From NCBI GenBank assembly GCA_023415825.1, contig JAEZJF010000006.1:62001-126000 (forward strand): a stretch of DNA of 64,000 nt, read 5' to 3'. The stretch is from Bacillota bacterium (GTDB taxonomy: Bacteria > Bacillota > Clostridia > DSM-8532). The notes under the pieces are model-generated. The model did no database searches and was not told the origin of the DNA. It saw nothing but the letters and a program-made list of their open reading frames with translations. The position numbers were made by a program, and so were the translations under genes. Below, piece after piece: positions 1 to 8,249 of this stretch (positions are counted from its first letter, which is position 1; each line of letters opens with the position of its first letter).

Positions 1-178
1 TGGACTTATCGAGTGCGGTGTCTACACAGTATTAAAAATCGGAACTCAAAGGTTCCCTTTATGTTCTGTTCAACTTGGATTTTGGAATAAAAAAATTAAA
101 CATCCGGAATTATCAATTGGTTCTCTTAAGAACAACAGGAACATTTCTATACCTAAAAATAATGACTCACATACATAA
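1..178 (+). CDS. possible 3' end of a gene cut by the left edge
   Basis: A frame is open from the left edge (first full codon at base 2) to a TAA at 176-178, about 58 codons. It reads through residues such as GLIECGVYTVLKIG and ends KNNDSHT. I do not recognise the protein. AT-rich DNA can hold a frame this long by chance, so this is a weak call. No terminator is obvious after it. Confidence 0.25.
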   Translation, partial: GLIECGVYTVLKIGTQRFPLCSVQLGFWNKKIKHPELSIGSLKNNRNISIPKNNDSHT

Positions 179-410
179 TTTAACAGCAGTGATAATCACT
201 ATAATCATACGAATATTTTAATGATGAAGGTTAGTATTGTGAATTAGGGCTTATGCTTAATTCGATTACTTGACTTGCTGATTTACAGAATGTACCATTA
301 GAATAGTAAATCAAGATACACAATTTTGTAATTATGCAATTTATTAATAACCGGATAATGTACCAAACTACGAATTATTAACTTTGATTATGACAAGGAG
401 ACAGCTTTTT
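179..410. other. AT-rich intergenic region
   Basis: These 232 bases hold no convincing open frame, hairpin or consensus promoter. They form the upstream region of the hydrolase gene at 411. An AAGGAG at 395-400 is that gene's ribosome-binding site. Confidence 0.5.
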
Positions 411-1388
411 ATGAAAAATAAAATATGGTTCATAATAAAAACTATATTATTCATTTTATTAGCTACAGTGGTTGTCATATGTATTTATGTTCTATATTCT
501 TCACTTCAGTTAAAAAAGATCTATCCGAATTCGGAATCAAAATTTAAATGGCCCTATTATACATATATTAATCCAGAGGTAAAGCAAAAAGCATTGTCAG
601 GGCAAGAGGTCCATATCTTGGTTTTGCCGAATAACTCCTTGAGTGTCACTGATAATATCACTAAAGATGATATTATATCCAAATTTACTGCGATTTTTGG
701 GAAAACAGTATTTGGAGATTTGAACACAATTATTCTTGTCCCAGTGTTTCCAAGACCGATGGATCATTATCTTATTTACACTCATGCATTAGACAGAGAT
801 GTATTAACTACCGATATTATAGAATTAAAAAGGTTGGATTTGCAATTATTAGCAATGATAGATGATGTAAGAGAAACATATAAAAAAGAGAATTGGAATA
901 TTGACAGTAAGGTTTTAATGTGGGGATTTTCAGCCAGTGCCATGTTTGTTAACAGATTTTCAATTATACATCCGGATAGAATCCTGGCTACATCAATTGG
1001 CTCTCCAGGCGGTTGGCCGATTGCTCCTTGTAATACATGGGAAGGAGAGAATTTGCGTTATCCGATAGGAATAAATGATTTAAATCAACTAACAGGAGTA
1101 AGTATAAATTTAGAGGAATATAAGAAAATTCCTCAACTTTTTTTCCTTGGTGATGAAGATACCAATGATTCGGTACCTTATGACGAGAGTTATGAAGAAG
1201 TAGACCAAGAGGTGATTCGTAATTTGTTTGGCAGTACTCCGGTAGAGCGTTGGAATATAGCGGAGGAAATATACAGCAGTGTCGAAGCAAATGTAAAATT
1301 TAGATTGTATGAGCGAGTTGGACATAGACCTTCAATCAAGTCTTTTATTGAAACAAAGGACTTATTCAAAAAGGCTATGGAGAACTAA
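411..1388 (+). CDS. membrane-anchored alpha/beta-hydrolase-like protein
   Basis: Probable serine hydrolase held at the outer face of the membrane by an N-terminal segment (residues about 5-27 are hydrophobic). A G-F-S-A-S nucleophile elbow puts the candidate catalytic serine near residue 174, and a G-H-R-P motif near residue 305 offers the catalytic histidine. An intervening GDEDTND stretch could supply the acid. I start it at ATG 411 because AAGGAG lies 10 nt upstream; an upstream in-frame ATG at 384 lacks such a site. The length of 325 aa fits a one-domain hydrolase. The substrate is unknown. It appears monocistronic, with an AT-rich hairpin after the stop. Confidence 0.6.
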   Translation: MKNKIWFIIKTILFILLATVVVICIYVLYSSLQLKKIYPNSESKFKWPYYTYINPEVKQKALSGQEVHILVLPNNSLSVTDNITKDDIISKFTAIFGKTVFGDLNTIILVPVFPRPMDHYLIYTHALDRDVLTTDIIELKRLDLQLLAMIDDVRETYKKENWNIDSKVLMWGFSASAMFVNRFSIIHPDRILATSIGSPGGWPIAPCNTWEGENLRYPIGINDLNQLTGVSINLEEYKKIPQLFFLGDEDTNDSVPYDESYEEVDQEVIRNLFGSTPVERWNIAEEIYSSVEANVKFRLYERVGHRPSIKSFIETKDLFKKAMEN

Positions 1389-1417
1389 ACCGATGCCGCG
1401 ACATAATGGGGAGATAG

Positions 1418-1445
1418 GAAAAAGCTAGAATAATAAAGCTTTTTC
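1418..1445 (+). terminator. weak hairpin after the hydrolase gene
   Basis: GAAAAAGCT and AGCTTTTTC form a 9-bp stem around a 10-nt loop, 30 nt after the stop. It is AU-rich and its T-tract lies inside the stem, so it may be only a weak terminator. Confidence 0.35.
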
Positions 1446-1485
1446 GATTATAATTAACTTAAAAACTTTAGATTTGGAGTATGAA

Positions 1486-2244
1486 ATGCAACCTCAGTCA
1501 GTATACAAAAAAGCATACCATATAGAAATCAGTGATGTTGATTTTACAAAAAAGCTTAGATTAAGCACTTTATTCGGCTATTTTCAGGAGATTGCCAGCG
1601 AACATGCAGAAAATTTAGGATTAGGTTTTGATACATTGATTCAGAAATACGGTGTAACCTGGGTTCTCATGCGCATGAGAGTAGATATCATCAGGAATCC
1701 ATTATGGAATGAAGAAATTACAATTGAAACCTGGCCCCAGGAACCCAAGAAATTAGAGTTTTTAAGGGACTTTTTCGTCAGGGATATTGATGGAAATATT
1801 ATAATCAGGGCTGTTTCCACATGGCTTATGGTTAATATTAAAGATAGGCAAATAAAAAAGAGCGATTTGATTCCTGTAGAGTACCCCCCTATTAGAAATG
1901 AGAGAGCTATAGAGTGTAAATTGGGCAAGATAAAAGCTTCTGGAGCTTTACAAACAGCCTATACAAAAGTAGTCGGCTACAGCGATATTGATTTGAATCT
2001 GCACCTGAACAATACAAAATATATTGACTACATCATGGACTGCTTTTCAATAGAAAGTCATCAAAAATACAGCGTTAAATCAATTGAAGTCAGCTACCTT
2101 AATGAAGCCTTACCCGGGGATACCCTGACACTCTATAAGGATATATCCTCCCTAGATTCAAATTTAGTCTATATAGAAGGTGTTAATGAGCAAGAAAATA
2201 AAACAATTTTCAAATCGCAACTGGAAGTCAATATGATAGAGTAA
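1486..2244 (+). CDS. acyl-ACP thioesterase (FatA/FatB-like)
   Basis: Predicted to hydrolyse acyl-acyl carrier protein to free fatty acid, a tandem hot-dog-fold enzyme in the cytosol. The second half holds the family's D-x-N-x-H-x-N-N-x-K-Y motif (DLNLHLNNTKY, around residue 170), which carries the catalytic Asn and His. The first half has the WVLMRM and ETWP features of acyl-ACP thioesterases (PF01643). A TTG at 1474 opens the same frame, but GGAG at 1476-1479 sits 6 nt before ATG 1486, so I use that start (252 aa, usual for bacterial members). It converges with the MBL-fold gene, with only 33 nt between the stops. Confidence 0.85.
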   Translation: MQPQSVYKKAYHIEISDVDFTKKLRLSTLFGYFQEIASEHAENLGLGFDTLIQKYGVTWVLMRMRVDIIRNPLWNEEITIETWPQEPKKLEFLRDFFVRDIDGNIIIRAVSTWLMVNIKDRQIKKSDLIPVEYPPIRNERAIECKLGKIKASGALQTAYTKVVGYSDIDLNLHLNNTKYIDYIMDCFSIESHQKYSVKSIEVSYLNEALPGDTLTLYKDISSLDSNLVYIEGVNEQENKTIFKSQLEVNMIE

Positions 2245-2277
2245 ATTTTATTTCGACTAGTTAATATAAGTCTAGAT

Positions 2278-3009
2278 TTAAGTTGAACTTAGCTTTTGCA
2301 GGGATTCTTTGATATTATTTTGAGCGTATACTCCTCCATGATAGCATATGACTTTGTCAATTTCCCTGCTCAAAAGCTTTTTGATAGACTTTTTTGCCTC
2401 AACAATATCTAGGGTATACCTGGGGTTCGCAATGACTAAATCACCGTTTTCTATAACCAGGGCATCTCCGGAAATCAATGTTTTAAAGTCTTTCAGATAA
2501 ATTGAAATATGTCCCGGCATATGACCCGGTGTAGCAATGATTTCAACTCCCCCACACCACGGAAATGAGTCCCCATCATGTAAACCAATATCAACATTTG
2601 AAGGCTCTATGGATTCCAACATTTGATGAAAACCCCTTGCGCCTTCTTTTTCATTTTCAGGAAGATGGTTATACAGCTTTTCGGCTTGTTGAAGTCTTAA
2701 AGATTTTTCTTTTCCGCTAACATATGGTTCATCATTAAAGGATGAAAGAATTATGATATCTGGATATTCTCTTTTAAATGCGGCCAATGAACCCATATGA
2801 TCGTAATCATGATGGGTTATGATGATTTTGGTCAGCCTGTTCATATCAATACCCTTTGATTCTGTAATATCCTTTATGAGCTTCAAAAAGCCGGGATAAC
2901 CGCAATCAACCAATATCACCTCATTTTCATCACACAGCAAAACCGGATAGATCGTATTTTCAACCCCATCAAATTCAAACTTTACTTCCAGCACAATAAA
3001 ATGATTCAT
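2278..3009 (-). CDS. MBL-fold metallo-hydrolase
   Basis: A 243-aa metallo-beta-lactamase-fold hydrolase. The metal-binding motif reads T-H-H-D-Y-D-H, so the third ligand position is Asp where the classical HxHxDH has His; this variant occurs in several MBL subfamilies. Further ligands are the PGHMPGH histidine, the SGDAL aspartate and the CYHGG histidine near the C-terminus. The substrate cannot be inferred. Its ATG overlaps the stop of the upstream QueG-like gene in an ATGA, so the two are translationally coupled. They probably form one transcript from the divergent promoter near 4.0 kb. Confidence 0.8.
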   Translation of the reverse strand: MNHFIVLEVKFEFDGVENTIYPVLLCDENEVILVDCGYPGFLKLIKDITESKGIDMNRLTKIIITHHDYDHMGSLAAFKREYPDIIILSSFNDEPYVSGKEKSLRLQQAEKLYNHLPENEKEGARGFHQMLESIEPSNVDIGLHDGDSFPWCGGVEIIATPGHMPGHISIYLKDFKTLISGDALVIENGDLVIANPRYTLDIVEAKKSIKKLLSREIDKVICYHGGVYAQNNIKESLQKLSST

Positions 3010-3938
3010 TTCTTCTCTCCCCCAGCAGCCTCTTTGTCCATAACCAAGCGTATGTTTCTTGGAAGTATAGGATAATAAAACTCCAGACCAATGGAAGATA
3101 TTAGGCTCTGTGTTTCTAAAGGCAAGCTGTTGAAGGAACTGTCGTCCAGTATCATCTCCGTCTCCTGCTGATTAAAGGAAATCCGTTCATCCACCGAATG
3201 AATAAGCTTTATGTTATGGGGACAAACAGTTTGACATTTCATGCATCCAACAATGGAATCATGCCATTCGGGATTGACCCATTCTGGTATAGGCGCTTCT
3301 CTTTCGTTGAAATTGGTGATGCAGTTTTGCGCATGAATAAGAAACTGTTCCCTGTCAATGGTACCGGTAGGACACTTGTCAACACAAGCTGAGCAGGTTT
3401 TGCAGCTGTCCAACGCCTTAATTTCACCCCAATTATCTTCTTCGAAAGCATAGTCTGTAATAAATGCTGAAAGCCTCAAAAAGCTTCCCATACCGCTTAC
3501 ATAGGCAATATTATTTCTACCGTATTGAGCCAACCCACTTCTTACTGCAAGAAGCTTCAAGGGTAGAACGAGTCTAGAAAAACGATATCCGTCTTCCATT
3601 AGGACATTATTCAATATGTTTGTAATTTGACTATTGATGCGCGGATATATGTAGGTAGGAGGAATAACTGCTGTAAATGATTTACCTTGATAGTTAAATT
3701 CAACAAGACTCTTACATTGAGGAGAAGCAATGATTATAACCGATCGTGCATCATTAAGTGCGCTTTTGTAATCATAATTAAAGTGAGTCAGGTCGCTTTT
3801 GTAAAATTCTTCGTCCAAGAGCCCCTGTTCAACAAAGCTTATAAATCCCTCGCTTATTTCTTCCAAATGCTCCACTTTAAAGGCTTTCATTCTAAAGCCT
3901 GCAGATTCGATTTCTGAATGTAATTTCTTACTTATCAT
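3006..3938 (-). CDS. QueG-like 4Fe-4S double-cluster protein
   Basis: A 310-aa cytosolic iron-sulfur protein. Its C-terminal half has two cysteine clusters, CKTCSACVDKCP and, later, CMKCQTVCP, arranged as in epoxyqueuosine reductase QueG and corrinoid-activating reductases. The HEAT-like C-terminal region of true QueG is not evident. A QueH gene lies at 60.2 kb and would do the same queuosine step, so this protein may do something else. ATG 3938 follows AGGAGA. It is the first gene of a pair with the MBL hydrolase and diverges from the CGNR regulator. The substrate is unassigned. Confidence 0.7.
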   Translation of the reverse strand: MISKKLHSEIESAGFRMKAFKVEHLEEISEGFISFVEQGLLDEEFYKSDLTHFNYDYKSALNDARSVIIIASPQCKSLVEFNYQGKSFTAVIPPTYIYPRINSQITNILNNVLMEDGYRFSRLVLPLKLLAVRSGLAQYGRNNIAYVSGMGSFLRLSAFITDYAFEEDNWGEIKALDSCKTCSACVDKCPTGTIDREQFLIHAQNCITNFNEREAPIPEWVNPEWHDSIVGCMKCQTVCPHNIKLIHSVDERISFNQQETEMILDDSSFNSLPLETQSLISSIGLEFYYPILPRNIRLVMDKEAAGGEKK

Positions 3939-3965
3939 ATTATCTCCTTCTATGTAACCCCTATT

Positions 3966-3994
3966 TTGACAAAACGCAGTTACATGGCTATAAT
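3966..3994 (+). promoter_or_regulatory. consensus sigma-A promoter of the CGNR regulator
   Basis: TTGACA (3966-3971), 17 nt, TATAAT (3989-3994): a perfect match to the vegetative consensus. The predicted start is about 45 nt before the regulator's ATG. So strong a promoter on a regulator gene suggests repression, and the inverted repeat across the spacer and -10 is the likely operator. Confidence 0.8.
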
Positions 3995-4019
3995 TATATT
4001 AATATTCAGCCTTGTAACT
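3978..4019. promoter_or_regulatory. inverted-repeat operator between divergent genes
   Basis: AGTTACATGGCT (3978-3989) and AGCCTTGTAACT (4008-4019) are complementary at 11 of 12 positions, with 18 nt between them. Outside them TTGACA and TGTCAA extend the symmetry. The repeat covers the -10 regions of both divergent promoters. The CGNR-type protein is the obvious candidate ligand; that is inference. Confidence 0.6.
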
Positions 4020-4024
4020 GTCAA
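3996..4024 (-). promoter_or_regulatory. divergent promoter for the QueG-like/MBL pair
   Basis: On the minus strand TTGACA (4024-4019) is followed after 17 nt by TAATAT (4001-3996), a 4/6 match to the -10 consensus. It overlaps the plus-strand promoter head to head within one inverted repeat. Confidence 0.5.
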
Positions 4025-4046
4025 GACTTAAAATGGAGGTTACGAT

Positions 4047-4604
4047 ATGGATTTTTTGTGCCTTGAGATTGTAAACAGCAGTTGGTATTCCACGCATCAA
4101 GCGTTCGAGGACCCTCTTAAAAATACAGAATGGATATTAAAGCTTGCAGATAAATATCATATTAATTCATTGCCGGCTCCCAATAAAGAAGAGATGGAGA
4201 AACTTTTTGAAATGAGAAGCGCCTTTACCGGGCTCTTTATAAAGGTTGTTGAAGGTAAAAAACTTGAAGATTCAGATATAAAGCTTGTCAATAGCTATAT
4301 GTCCGATATATGGTTTTACAGGGAGCTTCAAATTGAAAAAGGAGGCTATAGGTTGTTTGATACTCCAAATATCAATAATTGGAGCTGGTTTATGGCTGAA
4401 ATTTCAGTATCCTTCTCAAGGCTCTGCTCCTCAGAGACTGTAATCAATCTGAAAATATGTCAGAATCCTGAATGTAGATGGTTTTTCATAGATGAAAGCA
4501 AGATCGGAAATAGGAAATGGTGTGATGACACCTGTTCTAACCTCATGAAGGTCAGAAGATTCAGGCAAAAACAGAAAGATAATGATAGGCTTGTTGTCCT
4601 GTAA
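4047..4604 (+). CDS. CGNR-type zinc-finger regulator (ABATE family)
   Basis: A 185-aa putative transcription factor. An N-terminal ABATE-like stress-sensing region is followed by a C-terminal zinc finger. The cysteines are CQNPEC and then CDDTC, followed by basic KVRRFRQ, which matches the CGNR zinc-finger layout. The signature itself has changed: the usual C-G-N-R is C-S-N-L here. The ATG is preceded by TGGAGG. It is transcribed away from the QueG-like/MBL pair, with overlapping promoters and a shared inverted repeat, so autoregulation and control of the pair are likely. Confidence 0.75.
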   Translation: MDFLCLEIVNSSWYSTHQAFEDPLKNTEWILKLADKYHINSLPAPNKEEMEKLFEMRSAFTGLFIKVVEGKKLEDSDIKLVNSYMSDIWFYRELQIEKGGYRLFDTPNINNWSWFMAEISVSFSRLCSSETVINLKICQNPECRWFFIDESKIGNRKWCDDTCSNLMKVRRFRQKQKDNDRLVVL

Positions 4605-4788
4605 AGATAAGCAAGTATGCCAAGAATATCCTTTGGCTTTTCGTCTTAAATCCTTTAAAATAGTGCATGATAACAAAATTTAAAAGAGCTTGAAAGCCAA
4701 AAAAATAAAATAAATAGAAAAACAGTTAAAAGGATAAGTCTAAAATGAAGTAATAATCCCTCCTTGAATTTATACTTAGAGGATTTAC

Positions 4789-4823
4789 ATACCGGGTGCA
4801 GAAAAAAGTCCTGCATCCGGTAT
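4789..4823 (-). terminator. hairpin after the c-di-GMP gene
   Basis: ATACCGGGTGCAG and CTGCATCCGGTAT form a 13-bp stem with one G-T pair. Read on the minus strand the six-T tract is in the loop and no T-run follows the stem. It may act as a 3'-end stabiliser rather than an ordinary terminator. Confidence 0.45.
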
Positions 4824-4841
4824 TCCTCTACAAATTTAAGT

Positions 4842-7412
4842 TTAACCGATCGTTTCTAAAAGCCTCTTAATATCCTCTTCAGATATAGGTTTACTGAATA
4901 AATAACCCTGTATTTTATTACACTCAAGCTCTTTTAAGTAATCCAATTGATCCTGGTGTTCTACTCCTTCTGCTACTACTGTTATGCCCATAATTTTACC
5001 GATTCTAATGATTTGTCCTGCTATATTTTTACTTGAGCTTTCAGTTGTAATGGTATCAATAAATGACTTGTCAATTTTGAGGGTTGAGATGGGTAATTGT
5101 CTTAGGTAGCTTAGTGACGAGTATCCCTTGCCAAAATCATCAAGTGCTATCTTAACTCCCTTTTCTCTCAATCCCTCCAATATAATAACAATTGCTTCAA
5201 AAGATTCTATTAATACGGATTCTGTAATTTCCAGCTCAAGATATTGAGGCTCAAGCTCCAGAAACTCAAGAGTATCCAGAACCATATCAATAAAATCGGT
5301 CTGAAGAAGCTGCAAAATAGAGATGTTAACGGATACAGACAAATCGGAATACCCCAATAGATGCAGTTTTTTAAGAAAGGCACACGCGTTTCTCAAAACC
5401 CATGCCCCCAAAGGGATGATTAAATGCGTATCTTCTGCCACTTTAATAAATTTCAATGGAGAAACAAAGCCAAGCTCTGAATTTTCCCAGCGCAGTAGTG
5501 CCTCAAATCCTGTTATTTTATTAAGCTCAAGATCCAGTTGAGGCTGGTAATGAATTTCAAATTCATTCTTCATGAGCGCCGTATGGAGATGTTTTTCAAT
5601 ATTTACCCTTTCGGTAAGATCATCTACCATTAACTGATTAAAGACTACATATCTGTTTTTACCTGCTTCTTTGGCCTTATACATGGCGATGTCGGCATAT
5701 TTGAGCAATTCTTCAATATTGTGTGCATGCTCAGGATAAATGACAACGCCAATGCTTAAACTAATATGAAGCACACTGTCTTTAACATAAAAATCTTCTT
5801 TAAATCCTGCAAGAACATGGGAGGCAAAAATCTCGGCGGATAAATTATCATAAATATTTCGAATGATGATAATAAACTCATCGCCGCTGAGCCTGTATAC
5901 AGTGCAACCCTCTTTTAAAAGTGAAGTGAGTCTTTCACTTACCTTAAGGATGAGCTGGTCGCCAAATGCATGTCCCAAGGTATCATTGATGTACTTAAAA
6001 TTATCTATATCAACAAATAGGAGAGCTACTTTACTTTTGGCCGATATGATGTCTCTGCATGCATTTTCATATAGGGATAATTTATTTGGTAGCCTTGTTA
6101 ATGCATCATGGTATGCAAGGAAGGAGACCCTTTCTTCACTTTCCCTTATCTTTTTATGGTTGATCATAATTTCATCAAATTGCTGTTTAAGCTCCTCATC
6201 GGATGCTGCCAGTTCTTCATAGGTCTGTGATAATTCCTCGTTCTTGTCTATAAGCTGCTTTTTCATTTTTCTGATTTTTAAAAGATAGAATAGTAATATA
6301 CACACAAAGGCTATGAGAATGAAAAAGGCTGCTATAACACTTAACACAAGAGTCTTGTATGTCTCAAAGAAAGAGAACGGCTTATTTATGACTTCACAAT
6401 CCGAAGGAATTTTATCCATTGGTATATCAAACTTTTTTAGCTGTTGGTAGTCGAAGGCTCTTCGATTTGTTCTCATGGTCTGAACCGGAATACTATCGGC
6501 GCTTTCACCATCAAGAACGCGAACAGCAAGCTTTGCGGCATTTTCTCCTTGCAGCTTTCCGCTTAGCATATCCCCTCCCAAGGCACCGTTATTAAGTCCG
6601 AAATCATACATATGATATACGGGAACGCTGCTGTTTTCACTGATTGCTCTGGATACTGACTCAAACTCGATTATTTTACCATTGACATCGCTATAATAGG
6701 TTGAAAGAAGAATAATGCCGTCTTCTTTAATATTTTTGACACTTTCGGTAAGCTCTTCAAAGGATAATTGATTAAGTGGGATTGTGTTCAAGCCTATATC
6801 CAAGGACTTAATCTTATCTGCTATCAGTTTGCCTGTGGATAATCCGCTTTCTGAATTGTCGAACAAAAGATAGATATTCTTAAGTGCGGGATTGATATTT
6901 ATCGCTATTCTTACTGTATTTGTAGGATCAATGGTTTCCATGACACCGGTAAAATTATGATATCCCTCTGTGATTTGCGCAATGCCCTCCTGATTGACCC
7001 CGCAAAATACAACGGGTGCACCTGAAAACAAATTGTCCCTGTTTTTTAAAGCATATTCCAAAGCACTGTCATCTGTAGTAATCAGTAAATCAACGGGTTT
7101 GTTCTTATATTTGAATGTGTAGTAATCGTTTAAATAGCTGATATTTTCAGTAACGGGATAGTTTTTCCAATCCATGTATTCTACAGATATGGTAAGGTCA
7201 TTTCTTTGTTTTAACATGTCAATGATGCTGGTTGTCTGGTGATTGGTCCAGGCTAATCCCTGATGGTAGGAATTAATAATCAGAACATGCTTAGGGTTGA
7301 TGCTTGCCGAACATACTTTTTCTGATGAATTTGCAAACAACAGAATACTTATGAAAACAACTTTGATAACAGAGCAAATCCTCATATTGCAGCCCAAGAA
7401 TTTCTTTTTCAA
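4842..7412 (-). CDS. membrane c-di-GMP sensor protein: SBP-like domain, GGDEF and EAL
   Basis: A signal/anchor sequence leads to an extracytoplasmic domain of the ABC substrate-binding-like family (PF04392, about residues 40-330). A membrane segment (about 355-380), a short coiled coil, a GGDEF domain (about 435-600) and an EAL domain (about 610-850) follow. The GGDEF site reads S-G-D-E-F, a common variant that can keep cyclase activity. The EAL domain keeps EALLRW, DDFGKGYSS, K-I-D and AEGVE, so phosphodiesterase activity is likely. It should tie an external small molecule to c-di-GMP level. The likely start is TTG 7412, six nt after GAGGTG; a GTG at 7421 lies inside that site. Confidence 0.88.
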   Translation of the reverse strand: MKKKFLGCNMRICSVIKVVFISILLFANSSEKVCSASINPKHVLIINSYHQGLAWTNHQTTSIIDMLKQRNDLTISVEYMDWKNYPVTENISYLNDYYTFKYKNKPVDLLITTDDSALEYALKNRDNLFSGAPVVFCGVNQEGIAQITEGYHNFTGVMETIDPTNTVRIAININPALKNIYLLFDNSESGLSTGKLIADKIKSLDIGLNTIPLNQLSFEELTESVKNIKEDGIILLSTYYSDVNGKIIEFESVSRAISENSSVPVYHMYDFGLNNGALGGDMLSGKLQGENAAKLAVRVLDGESADSIPVQTMRTNRRAFDYQQLKKFDIPMDKIPSDCEVINKPFSFFETYKTLVLSVIAAFFILIAFVCILLFYLLKIRKMKKQLIDKNEELSQTYEELAASDEELKQQFDEIMINHKKIRESEERVSFLAYHDALTRLPNKLSLYENACRDIISAKSKVALLFVDIDNFKYINDTLGHAFGDQLILKVSERLTSLLKEGCTVYRLSGDEFIIIIRNIYDNLSAEIFASHVLAGFKEDFYVKDSVLHISLSIGVVIYPEHAHNIEELLKYADIAMYKAKEAGKNRYVVFNQLMVDDLTERVNIEKHLHTALMKNEFEIHYQPQLDLELNKITGFEALLRWENSELGFVSPLKFIKVAEDTHLIIPLGAWVLRNACAFLKKLHLLGYSDLSVSVNISILQLLQTDFIDMVLDTLEFLELEPQYLELEITESVLIESFEAIVIILEGLREKGVKIALDDFGKGYSSLSYLRQLPISTLKIDKSFIDTITTESSSKNIAGQIIRIGKIMGITVVAEGVEHQDQLDYLKELECNKIQGYLFSKPISEEDIKRLLETIG

Positions 7413-7459
7413 GACTAACACCTCATATCATTTGCATGAAATCAAGTTCGATATATTAA

Positions 7460-7479
7460 ATGAATGAACGGCCATTCAT
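7460..7479. promoter_or_regulatory. TetR-type operator
   Basis: ATGAATG, six bases, CATTCAT: a perfect 7-bp inverted repeat 13 nt after the TetR stop and upstream of the GGDEF/EAL start. It resembles the TGAATGA...TCATTCA boxes of Bacillus FadR-type TetR proteins. The neighbouring TetR product is the natural ligand, which would make the c-di-GMP gene its target. Confidence 0.6.
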
Positions 7480-7491
7480 CTTATTATAAAA

Positions 7492-8064
7492 TTATCCACC
7501 CATAATGCCATACAAAACGAAGCTTCTTAATTGCTTTTTCCAATTTTCAAAATCTATATTTAGGCCTTGTTTTAAAATATTGAAGGAAGAAAATCTTAAA
7601 AAATACATGATTGAAGCGGATAGAACATCATCATTGATTTCTTCTCTCAGACCCCCTCTTTTCTTTTCCCGGATAAGTATTTTTGAAAAGGCTTGATAAA
7701 CCTTTTCCATGTATTCATGAGCTTTTTGTTTCTTAAACAACTGGACTGTAACCGCTTCCTGATAGAGTACTTTTGCGGTATCGGGTTCATGGGTGAAGCA
7801 ATTATAATTAAAATCTATAAAGCCGTCGATTACTTTTTCTATGGGTTCGTCACGTTGATAAAGATCATTCACGTAATCTGCTCTTTTTTTGTGTTCAACA
7901 GAAAAAATATAGTCCAGAATTTCTTCTTTGCACTTAAAATACAAGTACACGGTTCCAGCGGCTATTCCGGCTTCTTCTGCAATAGTTTTAACCTTTGCAT
8001 GGTGAAATCCTTCTCTTGCAATGACTTTTATTGCGTTTACTCTGATAAGCTCCTTTTTATCCAT
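7492..8064 (-). CDS. TetR/AcrR family transcriptional regulator
   Basis: A 190-aa one-component regulator. The N-terminal helix-turn-helix is clear: the A-x-E-A-G-I-A-x-G-T-V-Y-x-Y-F pattern covers residues about 25-45 and is the TetR recognition region. The C-terminal ligand domain is helical and resembles the FadR/YsiA group that senses acyl-CoA, but its ligand cannot be read. ATG 8064 follows AAAGGG. It precedes the c-di-GMP gene on the same strand with a palindromic operator between them, so it probably represses that gene. Confidence 0.85.
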   Translation of the reverse strand: MDKKELIRVNAIKVIAREGFHHAKVKTIAEEAGIAAGTVYLYFKCKEEILDYIFSVEHKKRADYVNDLYQRDEPIEKVIDGFIDFNYNCFTHEPDTAKVLYQEAVTVQLFKKQKAHEYMEKVYQAFSKILIREKKRGGLREEINDDVLSASIMYFLRFSSFNILKQGLNIDFENWKKQLRSFVLYGIMGG

Positions 8065-8196
8065 ATATACCCTTTTACAATGCTATAAAACAGTATTTGA
8101 TAAATTGAGTATTATTGATGGCATAACATAATACTATACTTTTAATTTACAGTATTCAACAAATGTTTACAAAATGTTGGATATATAAAACGAACT

Positions 8197-8240
8197 AAGT
8201 ATAAAAAAACAGCAGTGGTTACTGCTGTTTTTTTATACTT
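8197..8240 (-). terminator. bidirectional intrinsic terminator
   Basis: A perfect 20-bp stem (8197-8216 with 8221-8240) closes a GGTT loop. The stem carries an A7 tract on one arm and a T7 tract on the other. It ends the sleL transcript and insulates it from the tetR upstream region. Confidence 0.88.
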
Positions 8241-8249
8241 AACATCATA

